From: Sphingomonadales bacterium
GTDB taxonomy: Bacteria; Pseudomonadota; Alphaproteobacteria; Sphingomonadales; Sphingomonadaceae
NCBI GenBank assembly: GCA_027488785.1
Contig: JAIYAY010000009.1
Coordinates: 186,001 to 250,000, forward strand
Direction: 5' to 3'
DNA length: 64,000 bases
The notes beneath the pieces were generated by a model. That model did not search any database, had not been told where the DNA came from, and saw nothing but the letters and a program-made list of their open reading frames with translations. This document shows, one piece after another, positions 55,963 through 64,000 of this stretch; position 1 is the stretch's first letter, and every line of letters begins with the position of its first letter. Made by a program: the position numbers and the translations under genes.

Positions 55963-56413
55963 TATCATTCTCACCGCCAGGCGCGCCATCAGCACCTAGC
56001 GAATAGATATCAAAGGCGCCGTTCTTGCCAGGTATGCTATACTGATATGGACGGTTCCAAGGGTCCATAGGCAATTTCTTGATATAGCCTTCGCTGCGCA
56101 TTCCCGTCGTCGGGGGCGTAACTAATGCCTGAAGACCCGCACCTGCATCCGGGTAGGTCAGATTATCAAGGCGATAGGTTTCCATCGCCTGCCCCAATAC
56201 TGCGATGTCCGCCCGCGCCTTTTGCACCATGGCCTTGTCCTGATTAGGTAGGACATTGATGGCGACGACTGTTGTTAGCAACGCCAAAATAAAGAGAGTC
56301 ACCATCATTTCAACTAAGGTAAAACCGTTGCGCTGCGCCTGAACTGCCTTGCGGCGGAACTTCGCTGGTGGCCGGCTTGTATCCGTGAAAAGATTAAAAA
56401 ATAAGCGGAGCAT
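55940..56413 (-). CDS. gspG: type II secretion major pseudopilin GspG
   Basis: A 157-residue major pseudopilin that forms the piston-like pseudopilus. Mature helix FTLVEMMVTLFILALLTTVV with glutamate at +5, then GspG features YRLDNLTYPDAGAGLQALV and DPWNRPYQY, and the calcium-loop region GADGAPGGENDNADIYGD. The leader is 30 residues long with a hydrophobic start (MLRLFFNLF), far longer than the usual 6-10. No nearer start codon exists. Confidence 0.95.
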   Translation of the reverse strand: MLRLFFNLFTDTSRPPAKFRRKAVQAQRNGFTLVEMMVTLFILALLTTVVAINVLPNQDKAMVQKARADIAVLGQAMETYRLDNLTYPDAGAGLQALVTPPTTGMRSEGYIKKLPMDPWNRPYQYSIPGKNGAFDIYSLGADGAPGGENDNADIYGD

Positions 56414-56416
56414 ATT

Positions 56417-57634
56417 CTATAGTCCCGTAAGATTCTGAAGTTGAAGAATAGGCAGCAATATTGCCAATATAATGACCGCAACCACGCCGCCCATGACGAC
56501 AATGATCAAGGGTTCCAGCAGCGACAAAGCAGTGCTGGTGAAGTTATCAAATTCGCGTTCCAGATATTCAGCAGCACGTTCCAGCATGATATCCAACTGC
56601 CCTGCGCTCTCGCCACTGGCCGTCAAATACACCAGCAAAGGCGGGAAAACGCCGCTGGCACGCATCGCGCCGGACAGACTACCGCCGCTACGCACGGTCT
56701 CCACGATCTCGTCATTGGCTGCCAACAATATCTTGTTGCGAATGGTACCGCCCGTCAGGCGCAAGCCCTCAAGCAACGGCAAACGGCTTGCAACCATAGT
56801 GGCCAGTGTCCGCGCCATGCGTGCGGCGTGTAGGTTGCGCAATAGCTTTCCAAGGACTGGAATACGCAGGATATTGCGGTCGACTGCCAAACGAAAAGCG
56901 GGCTGCTTTAAACCTTGTGCGAAAGCAAACGCTCCCAAAAAGGCGAAGATGATCAGAACCCAATAATAATTCGCCAAAAATGCCGAAATACCAATCACCA
57001 TTCGCGTTATCAGCGGCAATTGCTGATCAACATTGTCAAATTGTTCGACTACGCGCGGCACGACAGATACCATCAAACCCATCACGACGAGGATCGCGAC
57101 CAGCGACAGGATAGCCGGATAAGCGAGCGCGCCAATCAACTTGCCACGCATCTCCGCCTGGCGTTCGAGCAGCACAGCAAGCCGTTCCGTGATGAGCGGC
57201 AATGTGCCCGCCCCCTCCCCTGCGGCAATCATCGCGCGATACAAGGCTGGAAAGCTATTACTTTCACGGCGCATAGCGTCGGACAATCGCTGACCTTCAA
57301 CAACGCCCGCGTGAACGCCCGTCAATATCTGGCGTACATGTGGCTGTTCACTTTGCCGGCTAATTGTTCGCAGCGCTTCTTCCAAGGGCGATACTTGTGC
57401 CAAGGAAGACAATTGCCGTGTGAACAATGTCAGTTGCTTTGCGTTTAACCGTGGCTGCCGCTTCAGTGGTAGATTGGCAAGGGCCGATACACGGGCTTCG
57501 GAGGGCTTTACACTCACAATATAGAGTTTTTTCGAGACCAATGCTTCGCGTGCCAGTTCATCATTGGCCGCAGATATCCGCCCGCGCCGCTCGCGCCCGT
57601 CGGGGTCGATCGCGTGATACGCAAATTCAGGCAT
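56417..57634 (-). CDS. gspF: type II secretion inner-membrane platform protein GspF
   Basis: A 405-residue polytopic protein with two homologous T2SF domains (about residues 70-190 and 275-400) and three membrane helices. It begins MPEFAYHAIDPDGRERRGRI, the standard GspF N terminus, which sets the start at 57634, overlapping gspE by eight bases. The second domain contains SGESAGQLDIMLERAAEYLE. Confidence 0.95.
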   Translation of the reverse strand: MPEFAYHAIDPDGRERRGRISAANDELAREALVSKKLYIVSVKPSEARVSALANLPLKRQPRLNAKQLTLFTRQLSSLAQVSPLEEALRTISRQSEQPHVRQILTGVHAGVVEGQRLSDAMRRESNSFPALYRAMIAAGEGAGTLPLITERLAVLLERQAEMRGKLIGALAYPAILSLVAILVVMGLMVSVVPRVVEQFDNVDQQLPLITRMVIGISAFLANYYWVLIIFAFLGAFAFAQGLKQPAFRLAVDRNILRIPVLGKLLRNLHAARMARTLATMVASRLPLLEGLRLTGGTIRNKILLAANDEIVETVRSGGSLSGAMRASGVFPPLLVYLTASGESAGQLDIMLERAAEYLEREFDNFTSTALSLLEPLIIVVMGGVVAVIILAILLPILQLQNLTGL

Positions 57635-59183
57635 CAACGATGTCTTCACGGCGTGAAATGCGAATAGCCTCCTCTGGCGTGGTTTCTCCGCTCCGCACCA
57701 ATTTACGCGCCGCGGCACTTAAATTAGGTTGGTTCACAAAGGCATGTCGCGCCAATATGGCTTCATCGCCGCCATCATTGATCAAGCGGCGGATGGTGTC
57801 ATCCACGCGCACAGCCTCAAACACGCCGATACGGCCCAAAAAGCCGGTATTGTTACACTCCGGACAACCGACGGCTTTATAAACCGCTGTGCCCTTGTCA
57901 AAGCCAAGCAAGGACGCGGCATTGCCATCGGCCTGAACCGTTTGACGGCAATGCGGGCACAGGCGGCGCACAAGCCGCTGCGCTATGACCGCGCGCAGGG
58001 TCGATGCAAGCAAGAAGGGCTCCACCTTCATATCGCGCATACGGGTAATGGCACCCAGCGCATCATTGGTGTGGACCGTGGTCAGCACCAAATGGCCGGT
58101 TAGCGCGGCTTGCACAGCGATATCGGCGGTTTCACGGTCCCGGATTTCACCGACCATTACGACGTCAGGATCCTGCCGCAAAATCGCGCGCAAACCCGCA
58201 GCGAAGGTCATGCCTACTTTCGCATTCACCTGCGTCTGGCCAATGCCTTCAACGGCGTATTCAACGGGATCTTCGACCGTCAATATGTTGCGGGAACCAT
58301 CATTCAGACGCTTTAAGCCTGCATATAATGTGGTGGTTTTACCCGATCCCGTAGGCCCAGTAACCAGAATGATGCCATTGGGTTCGGCCAACGCTTCGCG
58401 CAAGATTTTGAGGGTCTCGTCAGACATGCCCAGCAGATCAAGCGAAATCCCGGCATTTTCATTATCGAGGATACGCATGACGACGCGCTCCCCAGCGCGG
58501 CTTGGTAAGGTCGACACCCGGACATCAACCATCTTTCCGCCAAGCGTTAGGCCAATGCGACCATCCTGCGGAATGCGGCGTTCCGCAATGTCCAAACGCG
58601 CCATGACCTTGATACGGCTAACAACAACAGGCGCGACGTTAGCCGGGAGCCGAAGCCGTTCCTGCAATACGCCATCGGCACGCATACGTATCACAAGGCC
58701 TGTTTCATAAGGCTCGATATGAATATCTGATACACCTTGCCGCACAGCCTCTGCGATGATGCCATTAATCAACCGGATAACAGGCGCGTCATCGGCGCTG
58801 TCGAGCAAATCATCGGCGCTTGGTAACATATCGGACAGCAAATGGCCGTCGTTACTGCCGATTGAGCCTGCCATTGCGGCGGCACTTCCGTCCATGGCAT
58901 AATGGTCGGACAGATACCGGTCGAAGGTTTGGTTATCTGCTATCTCAACATCAAACGGCATCGCCAAATAGCGCCGCACTTCGAGTAGCATCAGAGGATC
59001 TGCGCCTTCGCGCATCGCGACAATTAAACGCGCGTTGGTCTCATGACGCAACACAAGGCCGTGCGCCTTGGCAAAGGCATAAGGCAAATCCAGAACTGGC
59101 GTGATTTGGGCACCAGTAACAGGTACGTCTGCTTCGACGCCAGCTGCACCCTGTGGTCCTAACGCGCCGTCCGGATCGGTCAT
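57627..59183 (-). CDS. gspE: type II secretion ATPase GspE
   Basis: A 518-residue cytoplasmic ATPase that drives pseudopilus assembly. Walker A is VTGPTGSGKTTTLYAGLK and the Asp box ILTVEDPVEY; Walker B DPDVVMVGEIRDRETADIAV follows. The zinc-binding C-terminal module has CPHC and CPEC. The N-terminal GspE domain binds GspL. The ATG shares a base with the gspD stop (TAATG). Confidence 0.96.
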   Translation of the reverse strand: MTDPDGALGPQGAAGVEADVPVTGAQITPVLDLPYAFAKAHGLVLRHETNARLIVAMREGADPLMLLEVRRYLAMPFDVEIADNQTFDRYLSDHYAMDGSAAAMAGSIGSNDGHLLSDMLPSADDLLDSADDAPVIRLINGIIAEAVRQGVSDIHIEPYETGLVIRMRADGVLQERLRLPANVAPVVVSRIKVMARLDIAERRIPQDGRIGLTLGGKMVDVRVSTLPSRAGERVVMRILDNENAGISLDLLGMSDETLKILREALAEPNGIILVTGPTGSGKTTTLYAGLKRLNDGSRNILTVEDPVEYAVEGIGQTQVNAKVGMTFAAGLRAILRQDPDVVMVGEIRDRETADIAVQAALTGHLVLTTVHTNDALGAITRMRDMKVEPFLLASTLRAVIAQRLVRRLCPHCRQTVQADGNAASLLGFDKGTAVYKAVGCPECNNTGFLGRIGVFEAVRVDDTIRRLINDGGDEAILARHAFVNQPNLSAAARKLVRSGETTPEEAIRISRREDIVDA

Positions 59184-61369
59184 TATTGTCCATCCCCAAC
59201 TGGCGTCGATACGGCGCTCGCGGGCACATCCGCGGGTTTAAGCGGGCCAGCTGCGGGCGGGCGCGTCAGATTGCCGTCGGCGCCGATCATGATGTCGTTC
59301 GCCTGCGCCTTTGGTTCGCTTGGCGGGGTTGCGCCCATATAGTCGCGCAGCAATTCATCGATGCTTGGCTCCATATCGGGGTTACGCACCCTCTGCATGT
59401 CGCGGACATAATCATAACGACGCGCGGTTAAACGGTCGCCATCTTCGCGGCTGCGCAAGATTGTAGGCCGGATGAACACCATCAGGTTGGTTTTGCTGCG
59501 ACTGCGGCTGCGCGACTTAAACAGCTCACCAACGAGTGGGATGTCGCTGAGCAAAGGAATGCGCTCAATAGTGCGGCGCTCATCATCATTAAGTAGCCCG
59601 CCTATCGCCAACAATTGCCCGTCGCCGACTGTCAAAGTGGTCTCGAATTCGCGTTTGTTGAGGACAAGGTCATTCGACCGCGAAGATACGGGGCCAGCAA
59701 CGCTCGAAACTTCTTGCTTGAGGAACAGCTTCACATCGCCCTGCGCGTTGACTTGTGGCGTGACCTCAAGCTTGATGCCGACTTCCTGCCTTTGCACGGT
59801 ACGAAATGCGTTTTCAAAGTTTGCGGACAATTGCTCGCCCGTGCTGACCGGTACTTCCTGGCCCACCAGGAACTTTGCTTTTTGATTGTTCAGCGTAACA
59901 ATATGCGGTGTCGCCAAAAGGTTGGACTCTGTGTCCGCTGCAATTGCGTTGATGATGGTGCCAAAAACCGCGTTGTTACCGATATCAAGCGCAAAGCCGC
60001 CAAATCCGCCCGTCGCGCTCAAAATCGATGCCGCAGCGGCTTCCTGCAGGCTGTCACCCAATGCGCTGTTGGTCGCGGTGGTTGTCGTGTTACCATTCAC
60101 CGTAGTCGTCGTGCGTGTCAGCTCCTCAGCCCCAACGGCCCCTGCTATAGTCAGAATATTGGGTGAGGCGTTGGAGTAGTTGGTCGCAGCAAAAGGCGCA
60201 TCCTTGCCCCCCACTAGGAATTGCACGCCAAGCTTTTTGGCGGCATCATTTCCGATTTCCACCACAATAGCTTCCACCAGAACCTGTTCAGGCCGTGTAT
60301 CCAATTGCCGGATCAATTCGCCCAAGCTGCGCTGGACGTCAGGATTGGCCGCGACGATGAGGGCATTGGTGCCTTCATAACGCGTGACAACAATCGGCCC
60401 ACGTCCACCAATGCTGTTCGTGCTACCACCAGAAGATGTCGCAACGATTGGCGCAGTTGGAGTGGCCGGTGTCGCGCCATTTGCGGGTGTGGCCACGGAC
60501 GGCATGTCACTGGTTTGCGCACCTCCGCTTTGTCCGCCAATCAATGACTGGACCGTTTCTAGAAGCGTTTCGGCGTTCGCATGCTCAAGCCGATAGACGC
60601 GAATTTCCGCGCCGGATTGGGCACGGGTATCTAGTTGCTTCGCCATTTCGGCAAAGCGCGCGACCGAACTGGGTTCGCCCCGCAACGCAATTGCGTTACT
60701 GCTGTCGATGGCAGCAATTGATACCGGTGGTCGCGCGCCTTCGCCGCCACCTTGGCCGGCCAGTCCTTGTAATGCAGTCGCAATTTCACGCGCACCAGCA
60801 TTGTCCAGCGTCACAATCTGTGTCGCGGCGCTGTCACGGTCAATCTGGCGGATCAGATCACGGATCCGGCGGATATTGTCGGCATAGTCCGCCACCACAA
60901 GACTGTTTGCGCTGCGGTTCGCCGTAAGAGAGCCTTCCCTGCTGATCAAGGGGCGAAGCGTTTCCACCGCCGTTGTTGCGTCAATAGACCGCAAACGGAA
61001 CACTTCAGTTACAAACTGGCTGGCCGACTCGGCCCGGCTGCCGACGCGCGTTGGCTGCGTTGCCGCACCATCGGAAGGCTGAATGCGATATCCCCCGCCA
61101 CGCATAGGAATGGCAACAAGGCCATTGGCGCGCAGTGTAGACAAAAACACTTCAAAATATTCCGAACGCGACAAGGGCCTGTCCGTCACAACCGACACCT
61201 TACCGCTAACGCGGCCATCAACGATGAAGGTTTGCCCCGTCACGCGCGCAGCATCCTGCACAAAGGCACGGATGTCGGCGTCGCGGACGTTCAATGTCTG
61301 CTGCGCCGCCACTGGCGCTGTCAAAATGAGCGTGCTGCACGCCAACCATAAGGATAATTTACGGATCAC
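59183..61369 (-). CDS. gspD: type II secretion outer-membrane secretin GspD
   Basis: A 728-residue secretin with a signal peptide (1-22, ending PVAAQ). N0 and N1-N3 domains (about 25-310) are followed by the secretin channel (about 330-620; VPVSTGEQLSANFENAFRTV and VTPQVNAQGDVKLFLKQEVS). An S/G-rich insert sits in N3 (SGGSTNSIGGRGPIVVTRYE). The start is GTG at 61369, sharing a base with the gspC TAG. No pilotin gene is seen nearby. Confidence 0.95.
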   Translation of the reverse strand: MIRKLSLWLACSTLILTAPVAAQQTLNVRDADIRAFVQDAARVTGQTFIVDGRVSGKVSVVTDRPLSRSEYFEVFLSTLRANGLVAIPMRGGGYRIQPSDGAATQPTRVGSRAESASQFVTEVFRLRSIDATTAVETLRPLISREGSLTANRSANSLVVADYADNIRRIRDLIRQIDRDSAATQIVTLDNAGAREIATALQGLAGQGGGEGARPPVSIAAIDSSNAIALRGEPSSVARFAEMAKQLDTRAQSGAEIRVYRLEHANAETLLETVQSLIGGQSGGAQTSDMPSVATPANGATPATPTAPIVATSSGGSTNSIGGRGPIVVTRYEGTNALIVAANPDVQRSLGELIRQLDTRPEQVLVEAIVVEIGNDAAKKLGVQFLVGGKDAPFAATNYSNASPNILTIAGAVGAEELTRTTTTVNGNTTTTATNSALGDSLQEAAAASILSATGGFGGFALDIGNNAVFGTIINAIAADTESNLLATPHIVTLNNQKAKFLVGQEVPVSTGEQLSANFENAFRTVQRQEVGIKLEVTPQVNAQGDVKLFLKQEVSSVAGPVSSRSNDLVLNKREFETTLTVGDGQLLAIGGLLNDDERRTIERIPLLSDIPLVGELFKSRSRSRSKTNLMVFIRPTILRSREDGDRLTARRYDYVRDMQRVRNPDMEPSIDELLRDYMGATPPSEPKAQANDIMIGADGNLTRPPAAGPLKPADVPASAVSTPVGDGQ

Positions 61370-62187
61370 TATTGTTCCAGATTTAGAGCGATGGGGACTT
61401 TTGAACCGCCGCGTTCGACTTCGACGCTAATACGGGCTCCGGGGCGAAATTGGGCTATGACATCAGTGGCTGATGAGACTGGGCGACCATTGACAGCTAC
61501 AACGACATCGCCAGCTTGAAATCCAGCGAGCTTAAGCATCATCCCATCGTCTTGGGCTTTCAACACAAGGCCGGTTACCCTGCCCCCTTCATTGCGCGGC
61601 GCAAAGCCTATAGCCTTTTGTAGCGTTTGGGCGTTCAGTCCGCCCGAGGCGGGCGCAGCGGGTGCGGCCTGAGATGCAGTGCCGGAAGGGCTAACGGTTT
61701 CCGCAGGAACCGACTGGTCCAGATAGAGAGATTCCTTCACCCCGCCGCGCGACAATATCACATGGTCGAAAGCAACCGCATCCAACGTCACGCCCGGCGC
61801 GACTTCTTCTCCCACAGCAAAACTTTTTTGAATACCATCCTCGCCCGCAATGATAGCGGAACCGCCGCCTGAACTTTCATTGGCGCGCACACCAAACAAA
61901 ACCAGGTTTAAGGATGTAACATTTTGTGTGGTCGCAGCGACTGAATCGATGGGATAAAAAGGATCAAAGCTGCTGAAAAGCGCCTGACGAGCCGATGGTG
62001 GCACAAGATTGACAGATGGCGCCCGCCACCCATTCAGGGGACCAACGGGTGTTACAACGACCCAAAAAAGCCGCGTCACTTGAATAGCCAGAAGGATAAC
62101 AATCAAGGCAATAAGGATATTGCCAAGAGGCAGCAACGTCATCGTGCGAAATTGCACCCTAACCCTTTCTGCCAATGATCCAGCCAT
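61369..62187 (-). CDS. gspC: type II secretion protein GspC
   Basis: A 272-residue inner-membrane protein that connects the platform to the secretin. One membrane helix at about 21-42, a homology region (SLNLVLFGVRANESSGGGSA) at about 92-150 that binds GspD, and a C-terminal PDZ domain (about 195-270: MLKLAGFQAGDVVVAVNGRP). It is the first gene of the operon; the promoter should be within 62188-62300. Confidence 0.93.
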   Translation of the reverse strand: MAGSLAERVRVQFRTMTLLPLGNILIALIVILLAIQVTRLFWVVVTPVGPLNGWRAPSVNLVPPSARQALFSSFDPFYPIDSVAATTQNVTSLNLVLFGVRANESSGGGSAIIAGEDGIQKSFAVGEEVAPGVTLDAVAFDHVILSRGGVKESLYLDQSVPAETVSPSGTASQAAPAAPASGGLNAQTLQKAIGFAPRNEGGRVTGLVLKAQDDGMMLKLAGFQAGDVVVAVNGRPVSSATDVIAQFRPGARISVEVERGGSKVPIALNLEQ

Positions 62188-62300
62188 AAAACCCCCTTGG
62201 CGACTCCGCGCATTAATAAGGGACTAAGATGCCGATGTGACGTAAAAGTGAAGCTAAAATGACAGTTTCGTGACGATTAAATCTATCGCTTGCGCGAAAC

Positions 62301-62340
62301 AAAAAACAACGGCGGCACGTTGTCATCAACGTGCCGCCGA
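62301..62340 (-). terminator. terminator of the TonB-dependent receptor gene
   Basis: A perfect 13-bp stem CGGCGGCACGTTG/CAACGTGCCGCCG with a four-base loop is followed, in the minus direction, by TTGTTTTTTG. It lies just after the receptor stop and separates it from the gsp operon. Confidence 0.92.
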
Positions 62341-62362
62341 AAGTTAAGGGTTTTAAAATCCG

Positions 62363-64000
62363 TTAAAAATTTATTTCAACACCGATTGAGGCACTAACAC
62401 CCTGCTTATAGCGGTTATAGAAAATGACATTCTCACCACTTTCCTGCAGTTCCTGATATTTTGTGTTCGTCAGGTTGCGCACTTCAAATTTCAATTCACC
62501 CTCTTTGCCACCAATTTTGAACCCTTCGCGGGCAACAAAATCTAGCTGAATACCAGGGCGTTCCTTAATGTCAGGTTGCCCCGATGCTCCGCGACTGGTG
62601 ACTCGGTCAGTTGCAAAGGTGAACAAGAATGTCTGCTGAGAAAGGCGCTCCGTGTCTTCCAAGCCAAATTGCAAGTTAACCAGATGATCCGACTGCCCTG
62701 TCAACGGCGAACCATTAGTGAAAAAGTCGAGCGCACTTGTTGACGATGAGTTGAACACAGCAACTGGATCACCTGCCTTCACGCTCAGCTTTGATTGGGT
62801 GTAGGTATAATTCGCGATGGCCACTGCGCGACGTGTCGAGAAGAAGCCCTCTTCACTCCAACCTGAAAGATCGAAATATTTCTGCGTTTCGATTTCCACG
62901 CCATACAAATCCGCCTTTGGCGCATTAGCAAAGCTAGTTACGACAGAGTTATCGTCGAAACTTGAGAAGGACTCAATCGGATTATCGATCCGTTTGAAGA
63001 ACGCTGCTGCCGTGAAGCGTTGGTCACGGTCGAAGTACCACTCGTAGCGCGCTTCTGCGTTATACAGCTGGCTGTCGGTCAGCAACGGGTTGCCGCGGAA
63101 CAAGCGGTTGGAATCGGTGTCATAAAAATTCTGGAAAATCAGTTCGCGGAATTGCGGACGCGCAATTGTCTTTGAACCGCTCACACGGAACTTCATCTGG
63201 TCGTTGATATCCCACGTCAATGTGGCAGCGGGCAACCAATAGGCTCGATTCAGGCTGGTAGAAGCCAATGACGCGGTTGGTACCTTGAAAACCTGAACCG
63301 GTGATACCGTTTGCTCCGCTTTTTCATAACGCACGCCCATATTTAGGCTGATTTCAGGCGTGATAAATGCCTGAATCTGACCATAACCCGCATGTGTACG
63401 CAATCCAGCGTCAAATACCGGGTTGGCCTCATTGGTGTCAGTCAATGTGATTTTATAAAAATCAATTACATCAGGCTGCAACAAGAAATCTGGACGGAAA
63501 AGCGCCGAAACGATTGGCGTCCCGCCAGGCGCAGTGAACAAAAAGTCACGACGCTCAGTACGACGCTTGGTGTCAGCATAGGCATAACCAACCGTACCAG
63601 TCATATCCGGCGTAATTTTTAACGACAGATCGGCACTTCCCGACCAGAGGTCCTCACTCAGGTAAGAATAACTCACCTCAGCGCTACCCTGCTGACCATT
63701 GTTAAGCCTATTAATGAACACCCCGCCAAATGGATCAGACGCCTGATTGCTGCGATAATATTCAAAGCTCAGTTCGTCCGGCGCTTCTCGTTTTGAATTG
63801 GCGTATCCAGCACGGAAGCTAAAGTTGACGTCAGGGAAAAGCTTAAATTCACCTACAAGCTGCGAGTTGATTAACTGCCTTTCATACCATGCCGTGTCCT
63901 GCTGCATCAATGTCGCAGTCGGCGAAAGGTTCTGCCGTGTACCAACACCGAGACGCGCTTGCTTTAGCGTGTCGCGAATGAAGACATTGGTCCAACGTAC
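62363..64000 (-). CDS. TonB-dependent receptor (3' part)
   Basis: About 545 residues of an outer-membrane TonB-dependent receptor barrel are visible; the frame is open to the right edge, so the N-terminal plug and TonB box are outside. Typical strands are SGSKTIARPQFRELIFQNFY, FRGNPLLTDSQLYNAEARYE, and the C-terminal YKQGVSASIGVEINF ending in Phe. The style fits the large Xanthomonas/Caulobacter-type receptors. The substrate cannot be read from this part. ATG codons near 63910 are internal and not the start. Confidence 0.9.
   Translation of the reverse strand, partial: VRWTNVFIRDTLKQARLGVGTRQNLSPTATLMQQDTAWYERQLINSQLVGEFKLFPDVNFSFRAGYANSKREAPDELSFEYYRSNQASDPFGGVFINRLNNGQQGSAEVSYSYLSEDLWSGSADLSLKITPDMTGTVGYAYADTKRRTERRDFLFTAPGGTPIVSALFRPDFLLQPDVIDFYKITLTDTNEANPVFDAGLRTHAGYGQIQAFITPEISLNMGVRYEKAEQTVSPVQVFKVPTASLASTSLNRAYWLPAATLTWDINDQMKFRVSGSKTIARPQFRELIFQNFYDTDSNRLFRGNPLLTDSQLYNAEARYEWYFDRDQRFTAAAFFKRIDNPIESFSSFDDNSVVTSFANAPKADLYGVEIETQKYFDLSGWSEEGFFSTRRAVAIANYTYTQSKLSVKAGDPVAVFNSSSTSALDFFTNGSPLTGQSDHLVNLQFGLEDTERLSQQTFLFTFATDRVTSRGASGQPDIKERPGIQLDFVAREGFKIGGKEGELKFEVRNLTNTKYQELQESGENVIFYNRYKQGVSASIGVEINF

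Overview
The window looks like chromosomal DNA from an alphaproteobacterium, most likely Sphingomonadales (a Sphingorhabdus/Sphingopyxis-like sphingomonad). Four things support this: a short alphaproteobacterial SRP RNA upstream of dnaX, a GAAC-N7-GAAC LexA box of the alphaproteobacterial type, an envelope-biogenesis cluster without lpxD and lpxA (sphingomonads are known for glycosphingolipids in place of lipopolysaccharide), and a TorF-type porin plus a TonB receptor of the Xanthomonas/Caulobacter style. The species cannot be fixed from the sequence alone. No prophage, insertion sequence or CRISPR array is visible; gene content is mostly conserved chromosomal.

Layout. 1-4.5 kb: 5' part of a MerR regulator, two unrelated L,D-transpeptidase-fold proteins, a lipoprotein Cu/Zn superoxide dismutase, and serB/miaA, which diverge with overlapping 5' ends. 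4.5-8.7 kb (+ strand): ilvB-ilvN-ilvC for branched-chain amino acids, then a YceI protein. 8.8-13.8 kb (- strand): a flavin oxidoreductase, leuA preceded by a leucine-codon leader peptide (an attenuator), and the K+ transporter kup. 13.9-18.8 kb: cytochrome c maturation genes ccmC-D-E-F-G-H-I, then a leucine-dehydrogenase-like gene with a palindromic operator region and tRNA-His. 20.1-31.6 kb: translation and envelope cluster rpsB-tsf-pyrH-frr-uppS-cdsA-dxr-rseP-bamA-ompH-fabZ, followed by rpmE. 32.0-32.4 kb: a small + strand membrane-protein gene with a LexA box upstream. 32.5-37.8 kb: HU, Lon, YbaB, DnaX and the SRP RNA gene. 37.9-43.3 kb: a gamma-glutamylation-type amine/polyamine catabolic operon with two glutamine-synthetase-like ligases, a PuuB-type oxidase and a class III aminotransferase. 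43.4-50.2 kb: porin, Lrp regulator divergent from alanine dehydrogenase, LacI regulator, haloalkane dehalogenase, acetyl-CoA synthetase. 50.4-62.2 kb: a complete type II secretion operon (gspC to gspN plus prepilin peptidase). 62.4-64 kb: 3' part of a TonB-dependent receptor.

How the genes work together: ilvBNC and leuA make up the branched-chain amino acid route and leuA appears to sense leucine supply, while leucine dehydrogenase and perhaps the MerR regulon handle its breakdown. The ccm genes assemble c-type cytochromes. The rpsB-fabZ region combines ribosome function with isoprenoid, phospholipid and outer-membrane protein assembly. The Gsp operon exports folded proteins, with its own prepilin peptidase as the last gene. 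The observations I rate highest are the leuA leader peptide with its 11-bp stem, the LexA box in front of an uncharacterised 79-residue membrane protein, the overlapping palindromes in front of leucine dehydrogenase, and the duplicated glutamine-synthetase-like genes in the amine operon.
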